Source: CAZMZF01 sp964570765
Lineage (GTDB): Bacteria; Zixibacteria; MSB-5A5; RBG-16-43-9
Direction of reading: 5' to 3'
DNA length: 64,000 bases
Assembly: GCA_964570765.1 (NCBI GenBank)
Contig: CAZMZF010000005.1
Span: 1 to 64,000 of the forward strand
A program made the translations under genes and the position numbers. The notes under the pieces are model-generated. The model ran no database searches, was not told the DNA's origin, and saw only the letters and a list, made by a program, of their open reading frames with translations. This document shows positions 1 to 8,595 of this stretch, piece by piece (the first letter of the stretch is position 1; each line of letters starts with the position of its first letter).

Positions 1-68
1 ACAGGACATTTTAACTTTGCAGAAATTAGGATATTTTAATCTTGCTATAACAATAGGTTAAATTATAC

Positions 69-97
69 TTGACTTGGTTTGGTGGAATTTATATCAT
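69..97 (+). promoter_or_regulatory. Sigma-70-type promoter for the kdp operon
   Basis: TTGACT (69-74), a 17-base spacer and TATCAT (92-97) lie about 105 bases before kdpF. The spacing is ideal and the -35 box differs from consensus at one base. The leader of roughly 100 bases shows no recognised riboswitch. The call rests on pattern only. Confidence 0.5.
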
Positions 98-203
98 TTC
101 ACCCATATCAAATTTTGGTGTATGCCTGACAGACAAACACTTTCAGGTGATGATGTCTTGGTGAATTATTAAATTGAGAAAATAACGACAAAGGAGAATT
201 GGG

Positions 204-290
204 GTGGAGTTCATAATTGCCGGCGTAATAGCCATAGCATTGCTGATATACTTGGTTTATGCTATGTTTAACCCTGACAAATTCAATTAG
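204..290 (+). CDS. kdpF: KdpF, small membrane subunit of the Kdp potassium pump
   Basis: A 28-residue reading frame with a GTG start is preceded by AAGGAG at 191-196. The product is one hydrophobic helix followed by the short polar end NPDKFN, which matches the usual KdpF pattern of a single transmembrane helix and an N-P-(D/E)-(K/R)-F type tail. It ends 8 bases before kdpA and is the first gene of the kdp operon. KdpF is known to stabilise the KdpABC complex in the inner membrane. It is easily missed because of its size and GTG start. Confidence 0.85.
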   Translation: MEFIIAGVIAIALLIYLVYAMFNPDKFN

Positions 291-298
291 AGGAACTG

Positions 299-1990
299 AT
301 GACATTTAACGATCTACTGCAGATATTAATCTTTGTGCTGGCTTTAATTCTGCTGACACCGGTTCTTGGTTCATATATAGCCAGGGTGTTTGCAGGCGAG
401 AAGCCATTTATGCCTAAGTATGTCGGTCGGTTTGAAAGAACAATCTACCGGGTGTGCGGAATCGATGCAACTGTTGAGATGGACTGGAAGAATTACGCAA
501 AGGCATTACTCCTTTTCAATTTTTTGGGCTTTGCATTGTTGCTTCTTCTCTTACTGATTCAACCTTATCTACCATTGAAGCCCCCAAAACAAGCCCACAT
601 TTCGCTGGCATTAGCCTTTAATATCGCGGTAAGCTTTATGACCAACACTAACTGGCAGTCTTATGCCGGAGAAATAACCCTCAGCTATCTGACCCAGATG
701 CTTGGATTAGCCGTTCAAAATTTCTTGAGCGCTGCAACTGGGATGGCGGTGCTTCTGGCTTTGATCCGAGGGATTGCCCGGAAAACCACGCGTTCGATTG
801 GGAATTTCTGGACGGACCTGGTTAAATCGGTAATTTACGTCTTACTTCCGCTTTCTATCGTTCTATCATTGATTCTGGTCAGCCAGGGCGTGGTCCAGAC
901 ATTTTCTTCCGGTGTAGATGCTACAAATCTCGAAGGCGCTAAACAGACTATACCGCTTGGACCAGTAGCTTCTCAAATTGCCATAAAACAACTTGGAACT
1001 AATGGCGGCGGGTATTTCAATGCAAACAGCGCACATCCGTTTGAAAATCCCACACCTTTGTCCAACTTTCTCGAGATGCTTTCTCTTCTTCTTATCCCCT
1101 CAGCTCTCGCCTATACCTACGGGACGATGATAAAGTCGAAAAGACACGGCTGGATCATCTTTGGCGTGATGCTGTTTGTGTGGATGGTCGGGCTGGGCAT
1201 ATCAGCACAGTCTGAATTCAGCAGAAACCCATCTCTGGGTAACATTATACCGCTTGAAGGCAAAGAAACTCGCTTTGGGATTGTAAATTCCATCTTATGG
1301 TCAACTGCTACTACTGCAGCATCGAATGGATCAGTCAATGCTATGCATTCCAGCCTATCTCCCCTGGTGGGTGGTGTGGCAATGCTCAATATCATGCTCG
1401 GTGAGATCATATTCGGAGGAGTTGGAGTGGGGCTTTGCGGTATGCTTCTTTTTGTGTTGATGACGGTATTTCTCGCTGGTCTAATGGGTGGCCGCACTCC
1501 GGAATATCAGGGAAAGAAGATCGAAGCTAAGGAGATCCAGATGGTCATTGTTGCTATTCTCGCACCAAGCGCAGTTATTCTCATTGGGGCAGGTTTTACT
1601 TCAGTCCTGTCATCTGCGCTTTCCAGCCTGGCTAACAAGGGACCTCATGGTTTGAGCGAGATACTCTATGCCTATTCCTCAGCTGCAGGTAACAACGGCA
1701 GCGCTTTTGCGGGTCTTAACGCCAATACTAACTTTTATAATATAACCCTGGGTATAGCTATGTTGATTGGCCGTTTTGCGGTGATTATTCCCTGCCTGGT
1801 GATAGCCGGCAGTTTAGCGAAAAAAAGGATTCTGGCTTTTTCCTCTGGTACATTTGCCACCGATACCCTGACATTTGCCATACTGCTGACCGCAGTGATA
1901 TTGATTATTGGAGCATTAACTTTTATGCCTGCATTATGTCTTGGTCCTATTATCGAGCATATGACCATGCTGGCTGGAAGATTATTTTAA
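299..1990 (+). CDS. kdpA: KdpA, potassium-binding and channel-like subunit of the Kdp ATPase
   Basis: The 563-residue polytopic membrane protein has normal KdpA length. The four selectivity-filter regions are recognisable: TNWQSYAGE, GTNGGGYFNANSAHPFENP, SNGSVNAMH and NNGSAFAGLNANT. KdpA forms the K+-selective pore of the high-affinity KdpFABC importer, which works at very low external potassium. The ATG start follows AGGAA immediately after the kdpF stop. Next in the operon is kdpB, 7 bases downstream. The base composition of the kdp genes looks somewhat more GC-rich by eye than that of the genes from 7.4 kb onward. Confidence 0.97.
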   Translation: MTFNDLLQILIFVLALILLTPVLGSYIARVFAGEKPFMPKYVGRFERTIYRVCGIDATVEMDWKNYAKALLLFNFLGFALLLLLLLIQPYLPLKPPKQAHISLALAFNIAVSFMTNTNWQSYAGEITLSYLTQMLGLAVQNFLSAATGMAVLLALIRGIARKTTRSIGNFWTDLVKSVIYVLLPLSIVLSLILVSQGVVQTFSSGVDATNLEGAKQTIPLGPVASQIAIKQLGTNGGGYFNANSAHPFENPTPLSNFLEMLSLLLIPSALAYTYGTMIKSKRHGWIIFGVMLFVWMVGLGISAQSEFSRNPSLGNIIPLEGKETRFGIVNSILWSTATTAASNGSVNAMHSSLSPLVGGVAMLNIMLGEIIFGGVGVGLCGMLLFVLMTVFLAGLMGGRTPEYQGKKIEAKEIQMVIVAILAPSAVILIGAGFTSVLSSALSSLANKGPHGLSEILYAYSSAAGNNGSAFAGLNANTNFYNITLGIAMLIGRFAVIIPCLVIAGSLAKKRILAFSSGTFATDTLTFAILLTAVILIIGALTFMPALCLGPIIEHMTMLAGRLF

Positions 1991-1997
1991 GAGAAGA

Positions 1998-4094
1998 ATG
2001 CCACGTATTGAAAGAAATCAGATTTACAGGGGCCTTATCAAGGTAGCTATCAAGGATGCCCTGAAGAAACTGCATCCCCGCTCCCAGCTTGGTAATCCGG
2101 TTATGTTCGTGGTATTAGTGGGGGCAGTGCTGACGTCTCTGTTTTTCATAACAAAACTTACAGGGGGATATTTCTCAGGATTCGAATTCCAGATCAGCCT
2201 CTGGCTCTGGTTCACGGTTTTATTTGCAAATTTTGCCGAGGCGATGGCTGAAGGTCGTGGTAAAGCCCAGGCAGAAAGCCTTAAAAAAGACCGCAAGCAG
2301 ATAATTGCGCGAAAAATTGAAAACGGCAAGGAGATTGAGATACCCGCAACCAGCTTGAAAAGGGACGATATCGTAATATGTGAGGTCAATCAGATTATTC
2401 CAGCAGATGGTGAGGTTATCGAAGGGATTGCAGCAGTGGATGAATCGGCGATCACCGGAGAATCGGCTCCAGTCATAAGAGAAAGTGGAGGCGACAGGAG
2501 CGCGGTAACTGGCGGAACGAGAGTAATAAGCGACCGGATAGTTATACGGATTACCTCTGAACCCGGAAATACATTTATCGACAGAATAATCGCCTTGATC
2601 GAAGGTGCCAAACGGCAGAAGACTCCCAATGAAATCGCACTCGGGATTGTGCTGAGCGGGCTTACCATCATCTTTTTGCTGGCAGTTGCCACGTTAAAGT
2701 TTTTCGCTGACTACAGCAGTATAGCTGCGAATCAGGATCTTTCAAATTATGTCACGGTGCCGGTATTAATCGGCTTGCTGGTTTGCCTGATCCCGACGAC
2801 TATCGGTGGATTAATCAGCGCCATAGGGATTGCAGGTATTGACAGGCTGGTACGCAATAACGTCATCGCTAAAAGCGGCCGCTCAGTTGAAGCGGCTGGA
2901 GATATCGATGTCCTCTTATTGGACAAGACCGGAACAATTACCCTGGGTAACAGAATGGCAACAGGTTTCATTCCCGCTCCAATGATTACGGTACAACATT
3001 TAGCTGAGGTATCCCAGCTTGCCTCTTTATCAGATGAGACTCCTGAAGGAAGATCGATTGTGGTTCTGGCTAAAGACCAGTATAATCTGAGAGCGCAGAC
3101 CCTTACCCCACGCCAGGCGAGATTTATAAATTTTTCTGCACAGACCAGGATGAGCGGTGTTGAAATTTTCGATATCGAAGGTAACAGGATACTGGATATA
3201 AGAAAAGGGGCTATAGATGCCATCCGAAATTTCGTGGAGAAACTTGGCGGAGATTTTCCTGAGGATTTGAGACAAATGGCGGAATCGATATCAAAAACGG
3301 GAGGTACTCCATTGGCGGTCACGGATGGTGCCATAGTTCTAGGACTGATTCATCTCAAGGATGTCGTGAAAGGGGGCATTAAGGAGCGTTTTGCCGAGCT
3401 CAGGAAAATAGGAATCAGGACTGTGATGATTACCGGCGATAACCCCTTAACAGCTGCTGCCATCGCGGCTGAGGCCGGGGTAGATGATTTTGTATCACAA
3501 GCAACCCCGGAAGTGAAACTCGAAAGGATACGCCAGGAACAAAATCGTGGGCATCTGGTGGCAATGACCGGTGACGGCACTAATGATGCTCCCGCTCTTG
3601 CCCAAGCCGATGTGGGTGTGGCAATGAACACTGGAACCCAGGCGGCTCGTGAGGCAGGTAACATGGTGGATCTCGATAGCAATCCGACCAAGCTCATCCA
3701 GATCGTCGAGATCGGCAAGCAACTCCTGATGACCAGAGGAGCTTTGACTACGTTCAGCATTGCCAACGACGTTGCCAAATATTTTGCCATTTTACCAGCC
3801 ATGTTTGGTACCCTATATGCTACAGCTGGTATATCAAATGGGCCACTTGCTTCGCTCAATATCATGAAACTTCATTCACCGCAAAGCGCAATCTTGAGTG
3901 CGGTGATATTCAACGCTTTGATAATAATATGCCTGATCCCATTGGCACTACGTGGTGTGGCTTTTAAAGCAGAAAAAGCCTCCACGATTTTACACCGTAA
4001 CCTTCTGATTTACGGTCTGGGCGGATTGATAACGCCGTTTGCAGGGATCAAGCTAATCGATATATTGATAGTAGCGGTCAGATTAGCAACCTAA
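1998..4094 (+). CDS. kdpB: KdpB, P-type ATPase subunit of the Kdp potassium pump
   Basis: The 698-residue P-type ATPase carries the phosphorylation motif DKTGT, the actuator loop TGES, the nucleotide/P-domain motif MITGDNPLTAAA and the hinge motif TGDGTNDAPALAQADVGVAM. It hydrolyses ATP to drive K+ uptake through KdpA. The TGES serine, which is phosphorylated to inhibit the pump in E. coli, is present. The length is as expected (about 680-700). It is flanked by kdpA and kdpC in the canonical order and no damage is visible. Confidence 0.97.
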   Translation: MPRIERNQIYRGLIKVAIKDALKKLHPRSQLGNPVMFVVLVGAVLTSLFFITKLTGGYFSGFEFQISLWLWFTVLFANFAEAMAEGRGKAQAESLKKDRKQIIARKIENGKEIEIPATSLKRDDIVICEVNQIIPADGEVIEGIAAVDESAITGESAPVIRESGGDRSAVTGGTRVISDRIVIRITSEPGNTFIDRIIALIEGAKRQKTPNEIALGIVLSGLTIIFLLAVATLKFFADYSSIAANQDLSNYVTVPVLIGLLVCLIPTTIGGLISAIGIAGIDRLVRNNVIAKSGRSVEAAGDIDVLLLDKTGTITLGNRMATGFIPAPMITVQHLAEVSQLASLSDETPEGRSIVVLAKDQYNLRAQTLTPRQARFINFSAQTRMSGVEIFDIEGNRILDIRKGAIDAIRNFVEKLGGDFPEDLRQMAESISKTGGTPLAVTDGAIVLGLIHLKDVVKGGIKERFAELRKIGIRTVMITGDNPLTAAAIAAEAGVDDFVSQATPEVKLERIRQEQNRGHLVAMTGDGTNDAPALAQADVGVAMNTGTQAAREAGNMVDLDSNPTKLIQIVEIGKQLLMTRGALTTFSIANDVAKYFAILPAMFGTLYATAGISNGPLASLNIMKLHSPQSAILSAVIFNALIIICLIPLALRGVAFKAEKASTILHRNLLIYGLGGLITPFAGIKLIDILIVAVRLAT

Positions 4095-4107
4095 CCGGAG
4101 AATCACT

Positions 4108-4698
4108 ATGAAAACTTTCGTGACCGCATTGAAACTCATAGCCCTGATGACCCTCATTCTGGGGATACTCTATCCGATTGCCATCACTGGTATTACCCAG
4201 GCGATTTTCCCATACAGAGCTAATGGCAGCATCTTAGTGAGTAATGGTAAAGTGATTGGTTCAGTTCTGATTGGACAGAAATTCGAGAGTGACAGATATT
4301 TTTGGGCTCGTCCATCAGCTATTGATTATAATCCATTGCCATCAGGCGGAAGCAATCTGGGTCCTACGAGTGCGGAGCTTCAGAGACAGATTGTGTCCCG
4401 CCGGACAATGCTTCTAAAAACTCAGGGCTTAAATGAAAGAGCCATTATTCCTCTGGATCTTCTGTTTGCTTCTGGCAGCGGGCTTGATCCACATATCAGT
4501 CCTGAAGCGGCAAGGTTTCAAATGAATCGTATAACTCGAACCAGAGGTTTTGACAAAAATGGTGAAAATGAGCTTTATAAGTTGATTGATAAATACATCG
4601 AGCCAAGAGATTTCGTAGTATTAGGTGAGCCTCGCATAAATGTTCTAAAACTAAATGTTGCTCTGGACTCACTTGGAGAAAAGTTAAGGAAAAGATAA
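4108..4698 (+). CDS. kdpC: KdpC, accessory subunit of the Kdp ATPase
   Basis: The 196-residue protein has one N-terminal transmembrane helix (about residues 7-32) and a soluble periplasmic part. Family signatures are FWARPSAIDYNPLPSGGSNLGP and GLDPHISPEAA. KdpC is a structural partner of KdpA/KdpB. The start follows GGAGAA after the kdpB stop, and its stop overlaps the kdpD start by one base, so the two are translationally coupled. Confidence 0.95.
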   Translation: MKTFVTALKLIALMTLILGILYPIAITGITQAIFPYRANGSILVSNGKVIGSVLIGQKFESDRYFWARPSAIDYNPLPSGGSNLGPTSAELQRQIVSRRTMLLKTQGLNERAIIPLDLLFASGSGLDPHISPEAARFQMNRITRTRGFDKNGENELYKLIDKYIEPRDFVVLGEPRINVLKLNVALDSLGEKLRKR

Positions 4699-6677
4699 TG
4701 GAAAATAAACCTGATCCAGATGCCATTTTAGCAGCAATTCGCAAAGAGGATAGTAGGGGGCGGGGAGGCCAGCTTCGCATATTTTTTGGGATGGCTGCGG
4801 GAGTTGGAAAAACGTATACGATGCTGGAGGCTGCGCATCGCCGACTGGAAGAAGGCGTTGATATTGTTATTGGCATAGTAGATACCCATAGCCGTCGGGA
4901 AACAGATGCCCTGGTTGAAGGGCTGCCAATAATTCCGAAAAAGAAGATAGAATATCGGGATTCGATCTTTGAGGAAATGGACCTGGACGCTATTCTCGTC
5001 CGCAGGCCTGCTATTGTTCTGGTGGATGAACTCGCCCATACAAATATTCCAGGCTCCCGGCATCCCAAGAGATGGCAAGATGTTCTTGAAATACTTGATG
5101 CAGGAATCGGCGTTTATACTACTCTTAACGTCCAGCATTTAGAAAGCCGCAAGGAAAGTGTTGAAAGCATAACCGGAATCACCATCCGGGAAGCTGTTCC
5201 GGATTCTGTTCTGGATCGTGCTTCAAACATTGAGTTAGTTGACCTGACACCGGAAGACCTTCTTCAGCGTCTCAAAGAAGGTAAAGTCTATCTGGGTGAA
5301 AATGCACAACTTGCCTTAGAGCATTTTTTTAAGATAGACAAGCTGACTGCTCTTCGAGAAATTGCACTTCGATTCACTGCCGAAAAAGTTGATAGCGAAT
5401 TGCAGTGGCGAACGTCTGCAGATGAGTTATCCTCAAAGTGGAAAGCAACAGAACGTTTTATGGTGGCAGTAAGTCACAGCCCGACTTCGGAAGGATTAAT
5501 CCGTGCCACAAGAAGGCTGGCTTTTGGCTTGGGTGCCCCGTGGATAGGGGTCAACGTCGACGCCGGAGAAATTTTGAACACTGAGGATCGCTCCAGACTT
5601 TCGAGAAATTTATCACTGGTCAGGGAACTTGGGGGAGAGGTGGTGACCACTGCTGATACTGATATCGCCTCGGCATTAATTCGGGTTGCTAATCAAAGAA
5701 AAGTTACTCAGATGGTTTTCGGCAGACCAACCCGCCTATGGTTGAGGGATATATTTAGCGGTGGAACCTTATTGGATCGACTCGTCAGAGAAAGCGGGGC
5801 GTATGACATCTTAGTATTGCGTCCCGAAAAGAGTGAACATACCAAAAGAACCAATAGTCGCAGACCAGCCTTAGAATCTGGACTTTCATCTTATTGGTAC
5901 ATATTGTGGATTATAGCTGTAGTAGCTTTAATTAATAGATTATTTCTTCCATTTCTGGGTTACCGGGCAGTAGGTTTTGTTTTTTTGCTTAGTATCTTAG
6001 TCATCAGCCTTTTTACATCGTTTGGACCAATATTATTTGCTGCAGTTATCAACGCATTGGTATGGAATCTTTTCTTTATACCACCGGTTGGCACTTTCGC
6101 CATAAGGGAGCCGGAAGATGTCTTAATGTGTGCGGTATTCCTGGTGGTGGCGATTATAACCGGAGCTCTTACCCACGGAATTCGCAAACGAGAAAAGATG
6201 CTCCGCTTCCGTGAAAAGCATACTGAGACTCTGTATGATATTGTCGAGACGCTGGTATCATCCACTGATCTACAGGGTTGTATAGATTCGGTTACCAAGC
6301 GGCTGGCAACTATTTTCGATGGTGATTTTGTGATTTTGATAGGGGATGCTAAGGGGCAATTGGAGTTAAAATCCTCCCATCCAAGTTCCGTCATTCTTAG
6401 CGAAAAAGAATTCGCAGTGGCAAAATACTGCTTCGATAATAGAAAGACGGCAGGTTGGTCAACTGATACTTTACCATCAGCTGATTTTCTTTATCTGCCA
6501 TTAGTGGGCTCAGCTCAAACGGTTGGTATTCTCGCTTACCGCCCAAAAATAAGGAAGAAGTTTCTACAGGAAGAAGAGAATCTGCTCATGGCTATTGGGA
6601 GGCAGCTTGCTATTGCTATGGAAAGAGAGATCCTCCGCCAGCGTTCTCTGTGGGCAGAACGTTTCAAGCAGGCTTGA
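4698..6677 (+). CDS. kdpD: KdpD-like potassium/turgor sensor lacking the histidine kinase domain
   Basis: The 659-residue protein has the KdpD N-terminal domain with Walker A GMAAGVGKT (residues 31-39) and the DELAHTN motif, then a universal-stress-protein-like domain (about 250-370) with SHSPTSEG, four transmembrane helices of the DUF4118 type (about 395-500), and a GAF-like domain (about 520-650). Full KdpD proteins are near 890 residues and continue into HisKA and HATPase modules. Here the gene stops right after the GAF-like region, and no H-box, N-box or G-box follows in any frame. No kdpE lies downstream. It may regulate the pump directly, or signal through a kinase elsewhere. Short KdpD forms are known in other bacteria, so this need not be decay. 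Confidence 0.88.
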   Translation: MENKPDPDAILAAIRKEDSRGRGGQLRIFFGMAAGVGKTYTMLEAAHRRLEEGVDIVIGIVDTHSRRETDALVEGLPIIPKKKIEYRDSIFEEMDLDAILVRRPAIVLVDELAHTNIPGSRHPKRWQDVLEILDAGIGVYTTLNVQHLESRKESVESITGITIREAVPDSVLDRASNIELVDLTPEDLLQRLKEGKVYLGENAQLALEHFFKIDKLTALREIALRFTAEKVDSELQWRTSADELSSKWKATERFMVAVSHSPTSEGLIRATRRLAFGLGAPWIGVNVDAGEILNTEDRSRLSRNLSLVRELGGEVVTTADTDIASALIRVANQRKVTQMVFGRPTRLWLRDIFSGGTLLDRLVRESGAYDILVLRPEKSEHTKRTNSRRPALESGLSSYWYILWIIAVVALINRLFLPFLGYRAVGFVFLLSILVISLFTSFGPILFAAVINALVWNLFFIPPVGTFAIREPEDVLMCAVFLVVAIITGALTHGIRKREKMLRFREKHTETLYDIVETLVSSTDLQGCIDSVTKRLATIFDGDFVILIGDAKGQLELKSSHPSSVILSEKEFAVAKYCFDNRKTAGWSTDTLPSADFLYLPLVGSAQTVGILAYRPKIRKKFLQEEENLLMAIGRQLAIAMEREILRQRSLWAERFKQA

Positions 6678-6797
6678 GCGGTTATCCCCTCACAAAAAAT
6701 CATAAGAGCAACCATTTAGAAGTAGAGGCTAGAGGTTCTTCAATCTCAATATATTTGAAAAAAAAGTAAACTAGACAACCTGCAAATTGTGGTATAA

Positions 6798-6971
6798 AAC
6801 TATTTCAATATTCTCCACTTAATAAATAATTCAGGATCTTATCTTGAGCCGGGTGATTATCTCTGGAGGATCGATGTTGTGGATCTCAATGCTCCCTATA
6901 AGGCGGAGAGCATTGTTGATAAGTTAAGGATTAGTAAAGGTCAAACCAAGGAGGTCTTATCGAGTAAATGA
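6798..6971 (+). pseudogene. Start-less coding remnant (C-terminal scrap)
   Basis: An open frame without a start codon runs from just after a stop at 6795 and ends with TGA at 6969-6971. Its last 45 residues (GSYLEPGDYLWRIDVVDLN... to LSSK) look like genuine protein, with the sheet-like pattern of a small beta domain. It lies in a 720-base gap after kdpD. I read it as the surviving C-terminus of a deleted gene. The family is not identified. Confidence 0.4.
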
Positions 6972-7012
6972 TTAGCACTAAATGAAATCAAGAATGAAAG
7001 GGGGTGAAAAGG

Positions 7013-7087
7013 TTGAAGAAGTGTTTAATCCTTTTAGGAGTTATTTTGTTCTTTATCTGTTTTGCCGCTCCTGTGTGGGCTGGGTAA
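7013..7087 (+). pseudogene. Orphan signal peptide of a truncated secreted protein
   Basis: A TTG-started 24-codon frame preceded by AAGGGGGTGA encodes two lysines, a hydrophobic core and an APVWAG end: a complete Sec signal peptide that stops (TAA 7085-7087) right at the expected cleavage site. Just after it, from 7098, a different frame stays open (SLKSEKALKKLSWGKLV) before running into a repeat. This fits the 5' end of a secreted-protein gene broken by a small indel and then replaced by repeat sequence. A real 24-residue peptide is possible but less likely. Confidence 0.4.
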
Positions 7088-7140
7088 AAATATTCTTTAA
7101 AAAGCGAAAAGGCTTTAAAGAAACTCTCTTGGGGTAAGTT

Positions 7141-7330
7141 AGTTCAAACCTGTTCTGGTTTAAAGGTTTCCGCTACCATCTCGTCCCGTATTATACGGGA
7201 CGCTACATAAAACTTCACTCTTACCCTTTTCCTTCCTATCCTACGGGTCCATTTCATGGAGAAAAGGAGAGGGATGACTTGATGGATCGTCACCACAACA
7301 TATAGATATAATTTATCTGTTAAACACATT
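7141..7330. repeat. Intergenic hairpin repeats, remainder of the 720-base gap
   Basis: This part contains a GGTTTAAAGGTTTCCGCTAC module, a CGTCCCGTATTATACGGGACG hairpin followed by CTACAT, and a CCTTTTCC...TCCATTTCATGGA...AAGGAGAGGG unit. The same modules recur in other gaps (13.2, 34.8-35.0, 48.1-48.3 and 54.4 kb). No gene is visible in it. Confidence 0.6.
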
Positions 7331-7347
7331 TTATATGGTTTTTTTTG

Positions 7348-7376
7348 TTGACAACTACAATGGTTTCTATTAGTTT
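7348..7376 (+). promoter_or_regulatory. Possible promoter for the dtd gene cluster
   Basis: A perfect TTGACA (7348-7353) is followed after 17 bases by the weak -10 match TAGTTT (7371-7376), about 27 bases before the dtd start. The -35 is convincing, the -10 less so. Confidence 0.35.
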
Positions 7377-7403
7377 TCTCACGAGAATTTATAAGGAGTG
7401 AAC

Positions 7404-7850
7404 TTGAGAGTTGTGCTTCAGAGGGTGAGGGAGGCTTCAGTTGAAGTTGAAGGCAAAATCGTTGGAAAGATAGATAAAGGTCTGGTTTTATTAATTGGTG
7501 CTACAACTGGAGATAGCGAAAAGGAAGTAGGTTATTTAGCGGATAAATGTGTGAACTTGAGAATCTTTGAAGATGCACAAGGGAAGATGAATCTTTCAGC
7601 TTTAGAGGTTGGAGCAGAGGTTTTGGTTATCTCTCAGTTCACTTTATATGGTGATACTCGAAAAGGGAGAAGGCCAAGTTTTACTGAAGCATTGGAGCCA
7701 GTAGAAGCGGAAAAATTTTATCTGAAGTTCATAGATTATCTGAAAGAAAAAGGTTTAAAGGTTGAACACGGAGTATTTGGAGCAAAGATGTTAGTTAATA
7801 TTTTTAATGATGGTCCAGTAACTTTTATCTTAGATAGTATGGAGAAATGA
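7404..7850 (+). CDS. dtd: D-aminoacyl-tRNA deacylase
   Basis: The 148-residue protein hydrolyses D-amino acids from mischarged tRNA. The two family motifs are present: SQFTLYGDTRKGRRP, and the C-terminal GAKMLVNIFNDGPVTF with the GP dipeptide that gives chirality selection (the usual NGPVT has an extra Asp here). The TTG at 7404 is chosen over the in-frame GTG at 7398 because AAGGAG (7393-7398) sits 5 bases before the TTG and the product then begins (M)RVVLQRV as in the family. It heads a run of housekeeping genes (maf, rodZ-like, smc, ftsY). Confidence 0.95.
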   Translation: MRVVLQRVREASVEVEGKIVGKIDKGLVLLIGATTGDSEKEVGYLADKCVNLRIFEDAQGKMNLSALEVGAEVLVISQFTLYGDTRKGRRPSFTEALEPVEAEKFYLKFIDYLKEKGLKVEHGVFGAKMLVNIFNDGPVTFILDSMEK

Positions 7851-7855
7851 TAATA

Positions 7856-7975
7856 ATGCGGGCGGAGACCCCGCAAAGCGGGATTTCGCAAAGCTCAACA
7901 AGTTCCGCCCCTACGCATTGTCATTCCGACCCCGTAGAAATTTGTAGGGACAGGGCTTGTCCCTGTCCGACAACT
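7856..7975. repeat. Palindromic repeats between dtd and maf
   Basis: The stretch holds GGGCGGA...CCCCGCAAAGCGGGATTTC...TCCGCCCCTAC, a GTCATTCCGACCCCG fragment and GTAGGGACAGGG-CTTGT-CCCTGTCC. It is open in the maf frame, so maf can be misannotated with about 47 extra residues here. The codons are repeat-derived and out of character for a protein. Confidence 0.7.
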
Positions 7976-7987
7976 AAGAATTATATT

Positions 7988-8584
7988 ATGACCTCAGATT
8001 TTAAAAAACTTTTAGATGGAAAAAGATTGGTCTTGGCTTCCAGCTCACCCAGAAGAAGTAAGATCTTGAAATCTGCCCAAATAGATTTTGAGGTTATTTT
8101 TCCTGAGAATATAAAAAAGGAAGAGATTTCAGATGATCCTGTTTCCCATGTTTTAGAACTGTCCCGGAAAAAGGCGGAAAGTGTGTTTGAAAAAGTTAAG
8201 GATGGACTTATCCTGGGTGCTGATACTATAGTGGTATTAAATGGAGAGATTCTGGGTAAACCCAAGGATCCAGAAGATGCTTTCAGGATACTGAAAAAGC
8301 TAAGTAGAAAAGAGCATAAAGTTTATACCGGGATTACACTCTTAGCTAAGAAAAATGGGGAAATTTTAAGTGATTATCAGCTTACTAAAGTTAAATTCAA
8401 TCAGCTTAAGGATAAAGAAATTGAGGATTATATAAAGACCGGTGAGCCACTGGACAAGGCTGGTGCTTATGGTATTCAGGGGATGGGGAATTTTCTGGTG
8501 GAAAAAATCGAAGGTGATTTAGATAATGTGATTGGTCTTCCTATGAAAAAATTAAAAGAGCTTTTGATTCTCATCAAAAGCTGA
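7988..8584 (+). CDS. maf: Maf-family nucleotide pyrophosphatase (septum formation inhibitor family)
   Basis: The 198-residue protein hydrolyses non-canonical or methylated NTPs such as dTTP/UTP, m5UTP or pseudo-UTP. Motifs: LASSSPRRSKIL near the N-terminus, GADTIVVLNGEILGKP, and the KAGAYGIQG motif with the catalytic region. The frame is open back to 7847, but that part is intergenic repeat sequence. The ATG at 7988 gives the usual Maf length. It is followed 11 bases later by the rodZ-like gene. Confidence 0.94.
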   Translation: MTSDFKKLLDGKRLVLASSSPRRSKILKSAQIDFEVIFPENIKKEEISDDPVSHVLELSRKKAESVFEKVKDGLILGADTIVVLNGEILGKPKDPEDAFRILKKLSRKEHKVYTGITLLAKKNGEILSDYQLTKVKFNQLKDKEIEDYIKTGEPLDKAGAYGIQGMGNFLVEKIEGDLDNVIGLPMKKLKELLILIKS

Positions 8585-8595
8585 TAGAGGGGAAA

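Noticed and set aside
1..203. Cyclic di-AMP (ydaO) riboswitch before kdp
   Set aside because: The leader is too short and lacks the conserved helices; only a promoter is seen.
1117..1497. 126-codon antisense frame within kdpA
   Set aside because: Shadow of a well-supported gene; no ribosome site.
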